Of a DNA stretch of 64,000 nucleotides, positions 1-10,376 are shown piece by piece; positions within the stretch are counted from its first letter, which is position 1; every line of letters begins with the position of its first letter. Source of the stretch: Silene conica (lineage: Eukaryota > Streptophyta > Magnoliopsida > Caryophyllales > Caryophyllaceae); contig CM055312.2 in NCBI GenBank assembly GCA_029255685.2, positions 57,734,702 through 57,798,701 on the forward strand, in the 5' to 3' direction. Under the pieces are notes generated by a model that was not told the origin of the DNA, did no database searches, and saw only the letters and a list, made by a program, of their open reading frames with translations. A program made the translations under genes and the position numbers.

Positions 1-1941
1 AGTTGTAAATATAGTATTAGATAATTTCCTTGAGGTATGCATTCGATACTTTTCCTCTGTTTATCTAATTCCTTATATTTACTAAAGGATTATGTCTGCT
101 CACACGTTAGCTAAGTTGTTATTTAACTATGATTCTTGTAAGTTGTTGCATAACGTTTAATTATTGGTGAAGTTGTAAGGTATGTAAATTCGTATCAAAA
201 AAGTTTAATCAAATGTGAGTTATGTGATGTGACCACGTGATATCCTGATATGGCTTTAGTAACATGAATAGTAGGCATTGGGTATGAGTATGAAACCCAC
301 TATGTGATAGTGAAACCTTGGTTATCTCGTAAAATTTAATATAAAATCATTTCAAGTATAAGTCTAATTTTAATGATGTGTTGCTCGTATGTGATGTCAA
401 AGACGTGTTTCACTAAGAAGAGTCTTGCCAAATGGCAATCTGTGACTGGTGAGCTTATTAACATGATATAACAATCTAATGGTTATACGTAATTGTGATT
501 GTGATTATTTGAACAATGTGAATCTAGTTGATGTTCTTTCGTCTATTGAGGGTTATCTCTGTCTAGTTCCCTGTGAATATAATTTTGATAACTCTTTCAC
601 GTGTATTGTTATACCATATAATGACTTACATATTGTTATATTAAGAATTTGATCACGATATGTGGGATTATTAATTGGTTAACATGTGAAATATGAAGTA
701 CTAGCCTTGTGAATTCGTTTACTCTTATTGTTAAAATTTTCATAATTCAAGAGCGACAAGAAAAATGTCCTAGTAAAGAAGAGCCAGAATGACCCCGTGT
801 AGTCTTGATTCGATCTATAACTTGTAAAATATTCCTTGATTCGTGTCTATTAATTTGTCACATGCTACCCTTTCAGCGTTTCAAACATTTCAAAATATTT
901 TCGAAGTGATAAACCAGGATAAAGCTTGATGTTCGATAATTATGGTGATTGGTTGCAATATGACTTTTCTGTAGCTGTGTGTCAATGAAATCCTGCTTGA
1001 GTGTTAATTGCTGCGCATTGTATAAGACCCTTATTTTGCAAGTCGTGTATAGCAATAGTTTCATGATAAATGGTGAAATGTGAGTGGGCGGATATATACC
1101 TAGGTGATTTTGTTAACTTATTGCTATCTGAGCATGTTAAACGGTCATGTAAGTCTATGATATGTGTATACCTGGTGAAATATGTCAATGTTCCATGTTT
1201 CATTACGTTAATTAATTTTTGCTCTGTATCTTTCTAAAATATGATTTTACTTCTATAATGTAACTAAGAGCGTGAAACATTTCAAATTGTCGAGTATGAA
1301 CTATGAGCTTCTTGATTGTTTATATTGTCGTAAACATATTAAATTGGGGTAAAATTTCAAAGGTATGTGAGTGCTAGCTACCCTGATTCTGCTTTACTAC
1401 GTAACACGGTTTCTACCGATCCTTGTACTCTTGTTATCGCTCGAGGTAATATATATTTGCATGACAATTGTTATAGGTTTCTTATGTGTACTTCTTTGAG
1501 TTGAAATTAGTAATTGTTCCTCTATTTTGATAGTTAATACCTCCTATTGATAAAATAATCTTTTGTTTGTAAGACGGGTTGAGTTGATGCGACTGAGTTA
1601 CTCGTGAGTTTAGAACATGGGCCATGGTTGGTTTTGTTTGGAGTTTGAGCTTGTAGTTCAGTATTTTATCGAGTTGTCGTGTGCTTTGACCTTGGCTCGT
1701 GGGTGAGTATCTTAGAGTTTTACTCTCTAAGTGTTGAGCAGTTCTTTAATGGGATATATGATAACGTTGATATTGAATTGGGGAGAATTTGGTTACTGAC
1801 ATTGAGTTATGAGTTGATAAGCCGTTGGGCCATACTGTGTTTACGGTCCCGTGTGACCTTGGTTGTTGAGTATAATCAGAGTTGAAATCGATATCGAAAG
1901 GTAAGTATTGAATTGCGATTAATTCTGCCAGTTCGCTCACC

Positions 1942-2009
1942 CCTTGGTTACTTGGAATAAGATGGCACGATGAGTGTAAACCTTGGTTACTTGGAATAAG
2001 ATGGCACGA
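1942..2009 (+). repeat. 29-bp direct duplication
   Basis: The 29-bp block beginning CCTTGGTTACTTGG occurs at 1942-1970 and again, identical by eye, at 1981-2009, separated by 10 bp. It is a local tandem duplication in the element spacer; no function is evident. Confidence 0.85.
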
Positions 2010-2240
2010 GGTAAAGTAATGAGTAAGACGAATTAATGAGCTGAGATTAGTATCATGAGGTTACGGGGACGTAACCATGTTTTAAGGATGATAGGATTGT
2101 AAAATCTTTTGATTTATGATACGTCTAGATGTTTTACATGGCTAAGTGGTATATGGTGATTGTTTATATTGATAATCCTGTTTGCTTCTGTTATGGATGT
2201 TTTTGTGTTTTGTGAGGTACCTCTCTAACTTCGTTATACG

Positions 2241-2286
2241 TTAAACTTTGGGGACAAAGTTTTCTTAACGAGGGTAGAATGTAACA
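2241..2286 (+). other. Degenerate upstream copy of the polypurine-tract/LTR boundary
   Basis: TTTGGGGACAAAGTTTTC followed by GAGGGTAGAA and TGTAACA copies, in diverged form, the motif order found at the true LTR boundary near 2440-2480. It may be a duplicated or relic 3' boundary about 190 bp upstream of the one in use. Confidence 0.45.
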
Positions 2287-2457
2287 GTTCGCGTTTTGAA
2301 CTTTATATAAATGCTACTGATGATGGTTTCATGCTTGTTAGGGGTTTTGTCATTGTAATGTAACATTTTGTGGTTTAATTGATGTTGGTGTCTCTAGGTT
2401 GCATGGTAGTTGGTTGTCCACCTGAGTAGGGTTGAACTTCGGGACGAAGTTCATTTT

Positions 2458-2471
2458 TAAGGGGGGAAGAC
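2458..2471 (+). promoter_or_regulatory. Polypurine tract
   Basis: The purine run AAGGGGGGAAGA lies immediately before the LTR start TGTAATACC. This is the position of the plus-strand DNA priming site of a Ty3/gypsy element, and it fixes the element's orientation as plus. Confidence 0.75.
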
Positions 2472-3439
2472 TGTAATACCTCGTATATTTAGAGGTTTTT
2501 CATTCCGAACCTTACTTTTATAAGTGATGTGTCGTAGTCTTTTTAAATGTTTTATTTTATTTTCGGTGTCGATATATATACTATCGAATAATGTTATAGA
2601 TGACGATGGTGGGGATCGATCTAGGGATCGTGGGTACTCGAGTCATGGGCCTCGAAATTTGTGCAAGTAATCAGCCCATGATTACCAAACACAAAAGAAA
2701 CCCTAACCAAAGAAACCCTCACGCAACCCCTCTCCCTGCCGCCACACACCCTACTTTTGACCTATCTACAACACCACCAATACCCTAGTTTTACAGCCGC
2801 CACCTCACAGCAGTGAGAGAAGTTTTTCCACGGCCAGTTGGCCTTACCTAGTCCTCTCGTTTTGAGTCAGAAAGCAGGTATGTATAACGTATTTGACATT
2901 CGTTTATAAGTATTTTGTGTCTGGCTGTGTTCGTTGCTCGTTCGAAGGGTGGTAGGGTGTCTCTGTCACGTTGGTTTTGTCGTGTTATGCTACTGGTGGG
3001 AGGAGGGTTATCTAGGGGTTCGTCGCGGTGGGTGTAGGTGTCGCAGTCGGCGTCGACAGGGGTGTTTGTCACCCCTGGTTGTGTCAGTTGTTTTCTTAGT
3101 CGTGTCAAGGGGAGGAGTTTGGGGTGGCACCACCGTGGACTCGGGGGAGGTCGACGCGGTGGTACCACGGTGGTGTCTTGGTCGTGTGTCAAGGGAAAGG
3201 CGTGGTTGGTTTCAGGGGTGGTTGGTGGTGCTAGGTGGTGTCGATGGTGGTTAGGTTTTCGGGTCAGGGAGTTCAGGGTACAGGGCAGTTCTGACTGATG
3301 GGTGTCGATGCACCTCGCTGGTGTTTGTCGAAGGGTTGGAGGTGTGCCGGTGGGGCGGCCAGTGGTGGTGGGTGTCTCACTGGTCGCTGTCGGTGGTGGG
3401 GCGGAATCTATGAGGTGGTTTAGGGGGTGGTTTTGGGGC

Positions 3440-3514
3440 GTTTAAGGTGTTGGGTTAATCGTGAGTTTAAGGTGTTGGGTTAATCGTGAGTTTAAGGTGT
3501 CGGGTTAATCGGTA
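3440..3514 (+). repeat. 25-bp tandem repeat, three units
   Basis: Three head-to-tail 25-bp units begin at 3440, 3465 and 3490 (GTTTAAGGTGTTGGGTTAAT and its continuation). The first two are identical; the third carries a few substitutions. It lies in the U3-like part of the LTR. Confidence 0.85.
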
Positions 3515-3523
3515 GTTTATGGT

Positions 3524-3547
3524 TTATTATTATTATTATTATTATTA
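3524..3547 (+). repeat. (TTA)8 microsatellite
   Basis: Eight TTA units. The tract lies about 1.0 kb from the LTR end, a position comparable to that of the giant (AAT)n tract in the related minus-strand LTR at 59476. Confidence 0.9.
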
Positions 3548-4029
3548 TTTTCCTTATTATTGTTTATTATGATTATTTTGTTGTTTTTGGTGTTTTGTCG
3601 TTCCTATAAGGTCTTGGGTCGTGTTAATTAAATATGTGAGTCGGGAAATTTATTTGAGGCATGGGAGTCCTTTTTTTTTGGAAAGTTTCTATATTTGGAA
3701 GGTTTCTATTTTTGGAAACTTTCCACTTATGGAAGGTTTCTATTTATAGTAAGTGTGGTTCGTTAAGGGGTTCGGGAAGGTTATTTATTCGTTACGTATA
3801 TGTGTTTAGGTAGCGGGTTTCGCGTGGAACATTTCTAGCAAGCCTTGGATTATTTGCGTTCCTGCTATTTCAGGTAGGGGAATACTATATATATTGTGAT
3901 GAGTAAATTGTTAATATCAGATGTTATCTCTTTATATCCTATTGTATGAATGGTATTATATTTGACTCAAGTTGACTGTATATTTCTGTGATACTATATG
4001 TTGTGGCTATTACTGGGTCTTGTGATACG

Positions 4030-4178
4030 GTGCGGAGTTTATATGGTGTTGGATCGGTGCGGAGTTTATATGGTGATGGATCGGTGCGGAGTTTATATGG
4101 TGATGGATCGGTGCGGAGTTTATATGGTGTTGGATCGGTGCGGAGTTTATTTGGCGATGGATCGGTGCGGAGTATATT
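4030..4178 (+). repeat. 27-bp tandem repeat, about 5.5 units
   Basis: Units start at 4030, 4057, 4084, 4111, 4138 and 4165 (partial), each beginning GTGCGGAGTTTATATGG. Because 27 is a multiple of three, the array creates open frames with a repeating 9-residue peptide; I regard those frames as incidental. Confidence 0.9.
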
Positions 4179-4211
4179 ATATTGTTGGTATATTTATTTC
4201 TTTTTCCCTAC

Positions 4212-4227
4212 TCAACCTCGTGGTTGA
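4212..4227 (+). other. Conserved R-U5 hairpin
   Basis: TCAACC-TCGT-GGTTGA is a perfect 6-bp stem with a 4-nt loop. The same hairpin with loop TCGC occurs at 58463-58478 in the related, otherwise diverged LTR on the other strand. Confidence 0.6.
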
Positions 4228-4568
4228 CCCTGTGTATTCGTGTGACACCTGTGATGAACCAAATTATTGGGGAGCAGATTGACAGGTGGCTGAGACTAAG
4301 GGGAGCTATGGGAGGAAGAGCTTGGATCCGGACCAGACTAGAGTCTAGATCACCTTAGTCAGTTTAGCATGAGTTGTACTTTCTTTATTTTGTTAAGACT
4401 TTCGGATACAGTTGTAAGAACATGTTATGAGTTTAAATTTTATTAAAGTACTGTTTATCTTTCCTTTGTATCTACTGCCTCGGGAAACCGAGATGGTAAC
4501 ACCTTTATTTATCTGAGGAGTCCTAGTACAGGCCCTAAATAAATGGGAGTGTTACAAGCACTAAATAC

Positions 4569-7531
4569 CATTTCGGGTGCACGGTCTCAGATTGGTAAAA
4601 CTGATGACAGGGAAGGACGTTGCATTAACGTCCAAATTCCTGCAAACTCGCACAGCAGGCTTTTCCCAAACAGTAACCATCACAACCTGTTCAGAACTGC
4701 ATACGCAGCAGCAAGAATTTGTCAGCATACAGGCCAACGGTTCCAAACCAACACATACTATATACAGTAAATTAGATGATTGTTCTATCTGAATAGAACA
4801 TACCTTGAATCAATAACGAAGATTTCAAAGCGCTCACAAGTATAACCAGCCGGCCTGGGTTTTTGACATATCCGGTTAACAAATACAACAATACCCAGCA
4901 CATCTATACACAGAACAAACTGAAATTAGCAGATCTAACACATATTAAAGACACTGATAACCTACTTATATCACAGCATCTCACCATAACAATCTTCGAG
5001 TGAGATTTTTTTGGGTATACACGAAACTGGCACGTACTGAACAGGATTTAGGACCTGGCTACCACGCACGGGCTGAACAACAGTTTCACTATTAAAAATA
5101 GGTTCATAAACTTGGTTATCCTGGTCGCCCCAGCAATGTCCTCCTACCACCCTGACTTTAGCATTAGTAATCTCATACTCGACATGATTATGCATGACAT
5201 CACCAAACAACTCTAGCTCCTCATTGTGGAATGCAGCTCTGAGCCTAGCACCCTACAGTTTCATTAACAAACTGATAAAATTACCATCCTAAGCGTTCAG
5301 GACATCAGAACTAAGAAGATGTGAAGACAAGGTAACTACGTCAGTATCAACAGGGTATATTCAAAGATTACAGAGAAACCATTTATAGTTATGAAAATCT
5401 AGATACGGGGCTCTCAAATGATCAATCCCTAATGGAGCAGTACCTATACGATGTAAAATAAACGCAAGCTGATATTTCCCAAACTCTTGTTCTAAATATA
5501 ATACACCATACAGAATTGTGCAATCCCGACCATAATACATTTGAGTTAGTGTATGAATGAATGAATGAATGAATGAATGAATATAACGAACAAAACTTTA
5601 CAACTTTTGCCTACACATCCCATAATGATCCCTCAACCACGCTGTCTGAAATACTTGCAAACAACAACTACGAAAGAAGTCACTACATATCATACAGTAA
5701 ATGAATAAACAAACATACGAATGAATGTAACTAACACACACTGACAGGCCTTTTATAAGCCGTCCCAACAGAATCCATTACAGATTAATACACTCATCCT
5801 TTTCAAAACCACCAAATAATCAATGAACGACAAATGAGGCCAAATGAGAGCCCTATAAAAGTTCTGTATTAAGGACCTATCCCATTCCTACAATGTTAAG
5901 AACAAATTAAGCTTCTACATATTATCTCAACAAACATATACCTTTTCATCCTCAAACGTTATCAGCTCACACTCAAGAGGATGTGCAGTCAAGGAACCAT
6001 GTATATTTATCTTCTCTATTACTCTAGCTCTTATAGAATACCGTCCATCCCTTCCTGCAAGAGTCCTAGCACACTGTCGTAGAGGTTTCATAATGTCCTA
6101 AACAACAAGGAACCATTAAAATACATATCCAGAATTAGTCATTGCTCTATACATTGAACAGCACATATCAAAAAAAAAGAAAACCAAAATGAAAACAAAC
6201 CTGTAAGAATGCCACTGTGATGAGAGCAAACACACTTAAGAACAGTAGCTTTATTAGGCTAGCTTGCTTGTAAAGTTAGCCAAATGATTTTGCAAAACCA
6301 CAAATAAGATAATAGGTAGTACTTTCAAAGTATGGGCAAACTGAATAGTTACTGACAAGTCATTACCTACACATACCTACAAGCTAACATGAACTGTTTG
6401 TACACTAACCACGATCAAATATTTACATTGACTACCAACTACAAGATCACACAAACTGTACAAATTACATTCAGATAACCAAAATTTCTAAAATAATCTC
6501 AAAACATAATTAAGAACAAAATAAGGAAGAGTTAATGATCCACAGGAACCGACCTGGGGTGATATGATCATCAGAAACCACTGAACAAATATTCACATTG
6601 ACTACCAACCACAAAATCACCCAAACTTTACAAATTACATTCAGATTACCAGAAGTTCTAAAATAATATCAAAACATAATTAAGAACAAAATAAGGAACA
6701 GTTAATGATCTGCAAGAACCAAAACACATAAGCCATCTATGCTCAATCACACAATATATTCAGTAATACATTAAAAGAACAGATGAATCTACCGACATAA
6801 GTACATATTCATAAAGAGATAACAATTGTTCAAAATCAAACTCAACAGACACCAACGGCTGATCACATAAATAAGTTTACCACCAAATAACAATTATACT
6901 ACAATCACCCATGAAATGCAATGCAAAAGTATAACAACAAATTATAATTAAGATACATAACGGCACCACCACTCCTAATCAGTACACCACCCTTCAGGTG
7001 AAGAAACATTAGGCCTAAACAACTCCTCTTCCATGTAACTATAATATATCTCGTATATTTCAATCTTCTCGAGAGGGCCAGCGAATATTTCACCAGTAGC
7101 CATACATAGATGGTATAGAGTCATGTGAGGGACAACTGTTTCACATCTTTTGAAAAATTCAACAACCTCCTCCTCAAGCATTGTCAACTCGCTTCTTTTC
7201 ATATCGACAGTTTCTGATTACAACAAACAGCATCTGTATAAGATTATCCTATAACTAAGCGTAATTAAGAAAAATTCACTCGAATCATTAAAAAAGGAGG
7301 AGTACCTGGGGTGATCTGATCATCACGAACCACTGGTCGGACAATCTTGTAACGAGGCCCAATCATTAACTCTAATGACGAAAGTCGGTAATCATGTTGT
7401 CGAATAAGTCTCCAGATAACCTCATTAATCATAACTACCAAAATACGATCAAACAGAGGACGGAATCCAGAAACAATTTCATCAATTTTTTTCTGCAAAT
7501 AATGTACCTCATCAACATCGTTTAGAGGCAT
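4569..7531 (-). CDS. RPA1-like single-strand DNA-binding protein gene, partial, several exons
   Basis: I recognise Replication Protein A large-subunit-type OB folds. Exons with phase-compatible GT/AG sites: 7531-7306 (from ATG), a second starting at 7213, then 6097-5942, 5252-4985, 4903-4804 and 4696-4569. Joined junctions read ITP/ETVDMK, TFEDEK/GARLRA, LEDCY/DVLGIVV and VIDS/SEQVVMVTVW, all in frame. GRYSIRARV plus GARLRAAFHNEELELFGDV resembles DNA-binding domain A; DVLGIVVFV plus VVMVTVWEKPAV resembles domain B. The 3' end of exon 2 and any exon between 6975 and 6097 are unresolved. The first two exons (about 150 residues) match nothing I know. The gene stops at a likely donor (4568), 12 bp before the gypsy LTR, so the exons for the C-terminal zinc-binding domain are missing here. 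It could be a host gene broken by the LTR insertion, or a captured copy. Confidence 0.7.
5553..5582. repeat. (ATGA)n microsatellite
   Basis: About seven ATGA units inside the intron between the two domain-A exons of the RPA1-like gene. Confidence 0.9.
6417..6715 (-). repeat. Intronic tandem duplication of about 173 bp with a copied exon end
   Basis: Sequence around 6417-6545 recurs at about 6590-6715 with scattered mismatches. Between them, 6551-6580 resembles the 3' end of the first RPA1-like exon (about 7306-7330), including the ATCACCCCAG/GT donor. This suggests a segmental duplication of an exon end with its adjoining intron. Confidence 0.65.
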
Positions 7532-7742
7532 AGTGAAGATATCAGCATAAATAACAAATGTTTAAAGCAATGTAACCACAAGAATGAGTAAAATAAAAAG
7601 CAGAAAATGAAAAAAAAAAGGCAGAGGAACAGAGTAACACATAAGTAGAGTAAGATGGAGGAAGAAGACAAGAAGCACACTGCTCATCACATGCCCCATC
7701 CGTGTTCTACTGCTCTACTGTTCACCTTATGGCAAAGTTCAC

Positions 7743-7752
7743 ACATTTATAA
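7743..7752 (-). promoter_or_regulatory. Possible TATA box of the RPA1-like gene
   Basis: Read on the minus strand, CTTATAAATGTG lies about 215 bp upstream of the ATG at 7531, followed by a pyrimidine-rich leader. 7532-7974 shows no other gene. A weak, position-based call. Confidence 0.3.
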
Positions 7753-7974
7753 GGGTTATAGAAATACAATGTATTAAGTAATGTATATGACATGTGTCGT
7801 AAATTTTTACTATAATTAAATGTAGGCCGGATGATACATGTCAAAGTGGGTTGAAAAGTTAAGGCATTGCAAAAGTAATAAAGCCTAAGTCAAAAATAAA
7901 ATAAAATAAAATATTACTTCATAAAAAAATCATGGTAGGGAAAATGATAGAGAGTTGTTGACGATTAGGAGAAA

Positions 7975-9080
7975 CTAGTTTTCAACCCGTGCAAAATTGC
8001 ACGGGTATATTTTTCTAAATATTAATATAATGATTAATATTTAAAATATATTAAACAAAAAATATGATTATTTTATTTATTTATTTGATAATGATAATAG
8101 ATTAAAACACGTGCCAATAGTGCATATGTCTGGAAAACTTACACATGTTTTAAATCGGTGAAAAAATGTATGTATTTAGTGTACAAACATGTTAAATTAA
8201 TTTAACACGCGAAAAAACGAATTGAATCATTTATTAGGAAATTAAATTAACAAAGGCATGAGAACAAAAAGATTTGGACGGGGAGAGAATATATGAGAAA
8301 TAAGATATTGTTGGATAATTACTTGACCCGTTTACATGTGTCTCACTTGACCCGACCCTATCCACATGGCTCCGCAATTACTCGTCCCATATGGGGTCTA
8401 CCCTAACTCGATCCAAATATTTCCAATGTGATGCAAATTTCATTTTATGTTGAATTTTTTCATACTAATACAATTTCTAACATTGTTTTAATCATTTATG
8501 CAGAATGTGTCTGGACTTGCACAATTACACCATTAATTAAGCTAAGTTCAAATTTTTTTATGCTACTATCTATAATTAAAGATTACTATTTTTCTTTCCC
8601 CTACATTACTATGATCCTAATCCTAAATTTCTTTATTTTCATATTACAAATGCATCTCTTCTTTTCATCACTTCTACAATCAGATATGTCAAGTGCTTGT
8701 TTTTTATTTAATATTGTTTGCAACAATTTTTTTTTGTAATAATATTGATTTTATGTCAATTTGTGTATATAATTGATTAGTGCTGTAAAAAAATTGGACT
8801 GAATTAGTAATTTTAATTTATTATTTATTATTGGAGTAAAAAAATTGGAAAGAATTATGTATTATTTTGTTTAAATTAGACATTATTTATTACTTCATTA
8901 AGTGTAAATCGCAAACATAAAAAAATCCGTATAAAAGAAGGCGTTAGTTTTCAAAAAGTTATTTTCATAGTCTAGTATGTGGGTCGCACATTAACAATAA
9001 AAAATAAAAATAAATTATTATATATAATGATTTGGGTGCACCAGGAGGCTTGAAATGATTCTGCTTTTATATAGAAAAGA
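7975..9080 (-). mobile_element. Non-autonomous Helitron-like element
   Basis: On the minus strand the element starts TCTTTTCTATATAAAAGCAG at 9080, matching the 5' consensus of plant Helitrons (TC then a TATAAAAGCAGAA-like block). It ends with a perfect 10-bp-arm palindrome at 7985-8006 (ACCCGTGCAA/TTGCACGGGT), then TTGAAAACTAG: the subterminal hairpin and CTRR end expected of Helitrons. About 1.1 kb with no Rep/helicase coding. The base 5' of the element on the minus strand is G rather than the usual A, so the 5' end may be off by a few bases. Because the hairpin is symmetric, a plus-strand end (CTAA near 8014) is also conceivable. Confidence 0.7.
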
Positions 9081-9155
9081 CTAGGCATATACTTGGACAA
9101 TATAATTGATTTAATGTGGTATAAGAAAGAAAGAGAAACCAAAAAAAGTAAAGAA

Positions 9156-9340
9156 TGTTACGAAATATTATACTATAATATTATATGGATGTCCATATCT
9201 TAGAATACCCTGGAGTTATTATCTTATGGAAACTCTCGCTCATTGTATATCTATATATATCTCTCATAATGGAATGAGAACATACCTTTTGTCTCTCTTA
9301 CTTTCTCTCTATAATTCTCTCCTGTCTTTATTTCACAACA
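9156..9340 (+). mobile_element. 5' LTR of C1
   Basis: Starts TGTTACGAAATATT and ends TTTCACAACA. Contains TATATCTATATATATC, which could act as a TATA element, about 85 bp before the LTR end. Confidence 0.85.
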
Positions 9341-9355
9341 CGTTATCAGCACGAG
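9341..9355 (+). promoter_or_regulatory. Primer binding site region of C1
   Basis: CGTTATCAGCACGAG follows the LTR directly. This word is found at this position in many plant Ale-type copia elements; I did not assign the tRNA. Confidence 0.55.
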
Positions 9356-10083
9356 ATCTAACCACTTAGCTAATTCCTCGTTGCTTACGATATTAATTAA
9401 TTGCTCCTAATACCTCTACAAATTCCACGTTGTTCTTTGCACCTAATCTGACTTCAATTGACAATTGGATATTTACATTGAAGAATCATTAAGCCTATAT
9501 CCTATAGCAAGTACGTATCGATAATGCTATTATGGTTTTTTGATATTCACATATTTTAATAAACCTTTTGTAAACTCATTCAATTTTGAGTTGCGATGAG
9601 ATAAATTCGGTATGTTTACTTAATTATGAAATTATATCACATAAATCATACGAATTGGGTAGACAAGAAAAAAAAATTGTATGAGCAAGTTCCGTTTTCT
9701 TTCTCTAATGTATGATGGAAATCATCCTTAAGTTTGGTTTAAAATTAAACCTTGGTTAACATTAAAACTTGATACAAATTACAAATATATCTATTAATTT
9801 TACTTGCCAACGGTAAGCATATCTGTTTAGTTTAAGTATTCTCCTTTAAGCAAAAGAAATATGTGGGTTGGAACATTCTTATTTGTGGCAAATTTATTTA
9901 TCTGTTATTATAATAATTAATTTAGACATATTATTATTGAACATGAAGGTCTATATATGGGTCAACAAGTTTTGACAAAAGACATATCATATTATTTTGG
10001 AACTAAGTTTCATAGGGAAACATCTTTTAAAAAAGGACATATCATAAAATTTTGGGTCTATTTTATATAGATGGAGAGATATG

Positions 10084-10376
10084 TTTATATTATCAAGTTC
10101 AAAGTTTTAAAGGGTATAAATTTAACACTGTCTCATAAGGGGGATAAGTTTATATTATGACTTTGACCTGAAGTTCAAAGTTTTAAAGGGTGTAAATTTA
10201 ACACTGTCTAATAAAGGAGATATGTTTATATTATAACTTTGACCTGAAGTTCAAAGTTTTAAGGGGTGTAAATTTAACACCATCTCATAAGGGAGATATG
10301 TTTATATTAGTGACATCAATACAATATGACATTGACCTGAAGTTCAAAGTTTTAAAGGGTATAAAACTTAACACCG
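10084..10376 (+). repeat. 76-bp tandem repeat in C1, about four units
   Basis: Units begin TTTATATTAT at about 10084 (shortened, 65 bp), 10149, 10225 and 10301. Each carries a CTTTGA-CCTGAAGT-TCAAAG-type stem-loop or a variant of it, then TTTTAAAGGGTGTAAATTTAAC. Confidence 0.8.

Larger units (their letters stand above)
1..2471 (+). mobile_element. 3' internal, non-coding part of a chromovirus-like Ty3/gypsy element
   Basis: This AT-rich stretch has no convincing reading frame on either strand; the short open frames are unlike any family I know. It ends in the block typical of Tekay/Del-like chromoviruses: CTTCGGGACGAAGTTC, then a purine run, then an LTR beginning TGTAATACC. I therefore read it as the spacer between pol and the 3' LTR of a plus-strand element whose coding part lies left of the window. 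No chromodomain or integrase remnant was recognised. Assignment rests on the right-hand boundary only. Confidence 0.55.
2472..4556 (+). mobile_element. 3' LTR of a chromovirus-like gypsy element
   Basis: About 2.1 kb, starting TGTAATACC after a polypurine tract and ending GGGAGTGTTACA. The last 400 bp (R-U5) align by eye with the reverse complement of 58136-58500, so a related LTR family is present at the other end of the window. That related copy is followed by an initiator-Met primer site, which supports the end assignment here. The LTR holds three tandem-repeat blocks (3440-3514, 3524-3547, 4030-4178). The left LTR and both target duplications are outside the window or untestable. The right end falls inside an intron of the RPA1-like gene. 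Confidence 0.7.

Noticed and set aside
2695-2745. Telomere-like AAACCCTAA words
   Set aside because: Only one or two scattered AACCCTAA/AAACCCT words in an LTR; no tandem TTTAGGG array.
2848-3298. Overlapping 86-114 residue frames on both strands of the LTR
   Set aside because: GC-rich LTR sequence opens frames by chance; residues are low-complexity and match no family.
3988-4282. Frames with a repeating GSVRSLYGD or CGVYMVLDR peptide
   Set aside because: Created by a 27-bp tandem repeat inside an LTR; two frames are open at once, as expected for a repeat length divisible by three.
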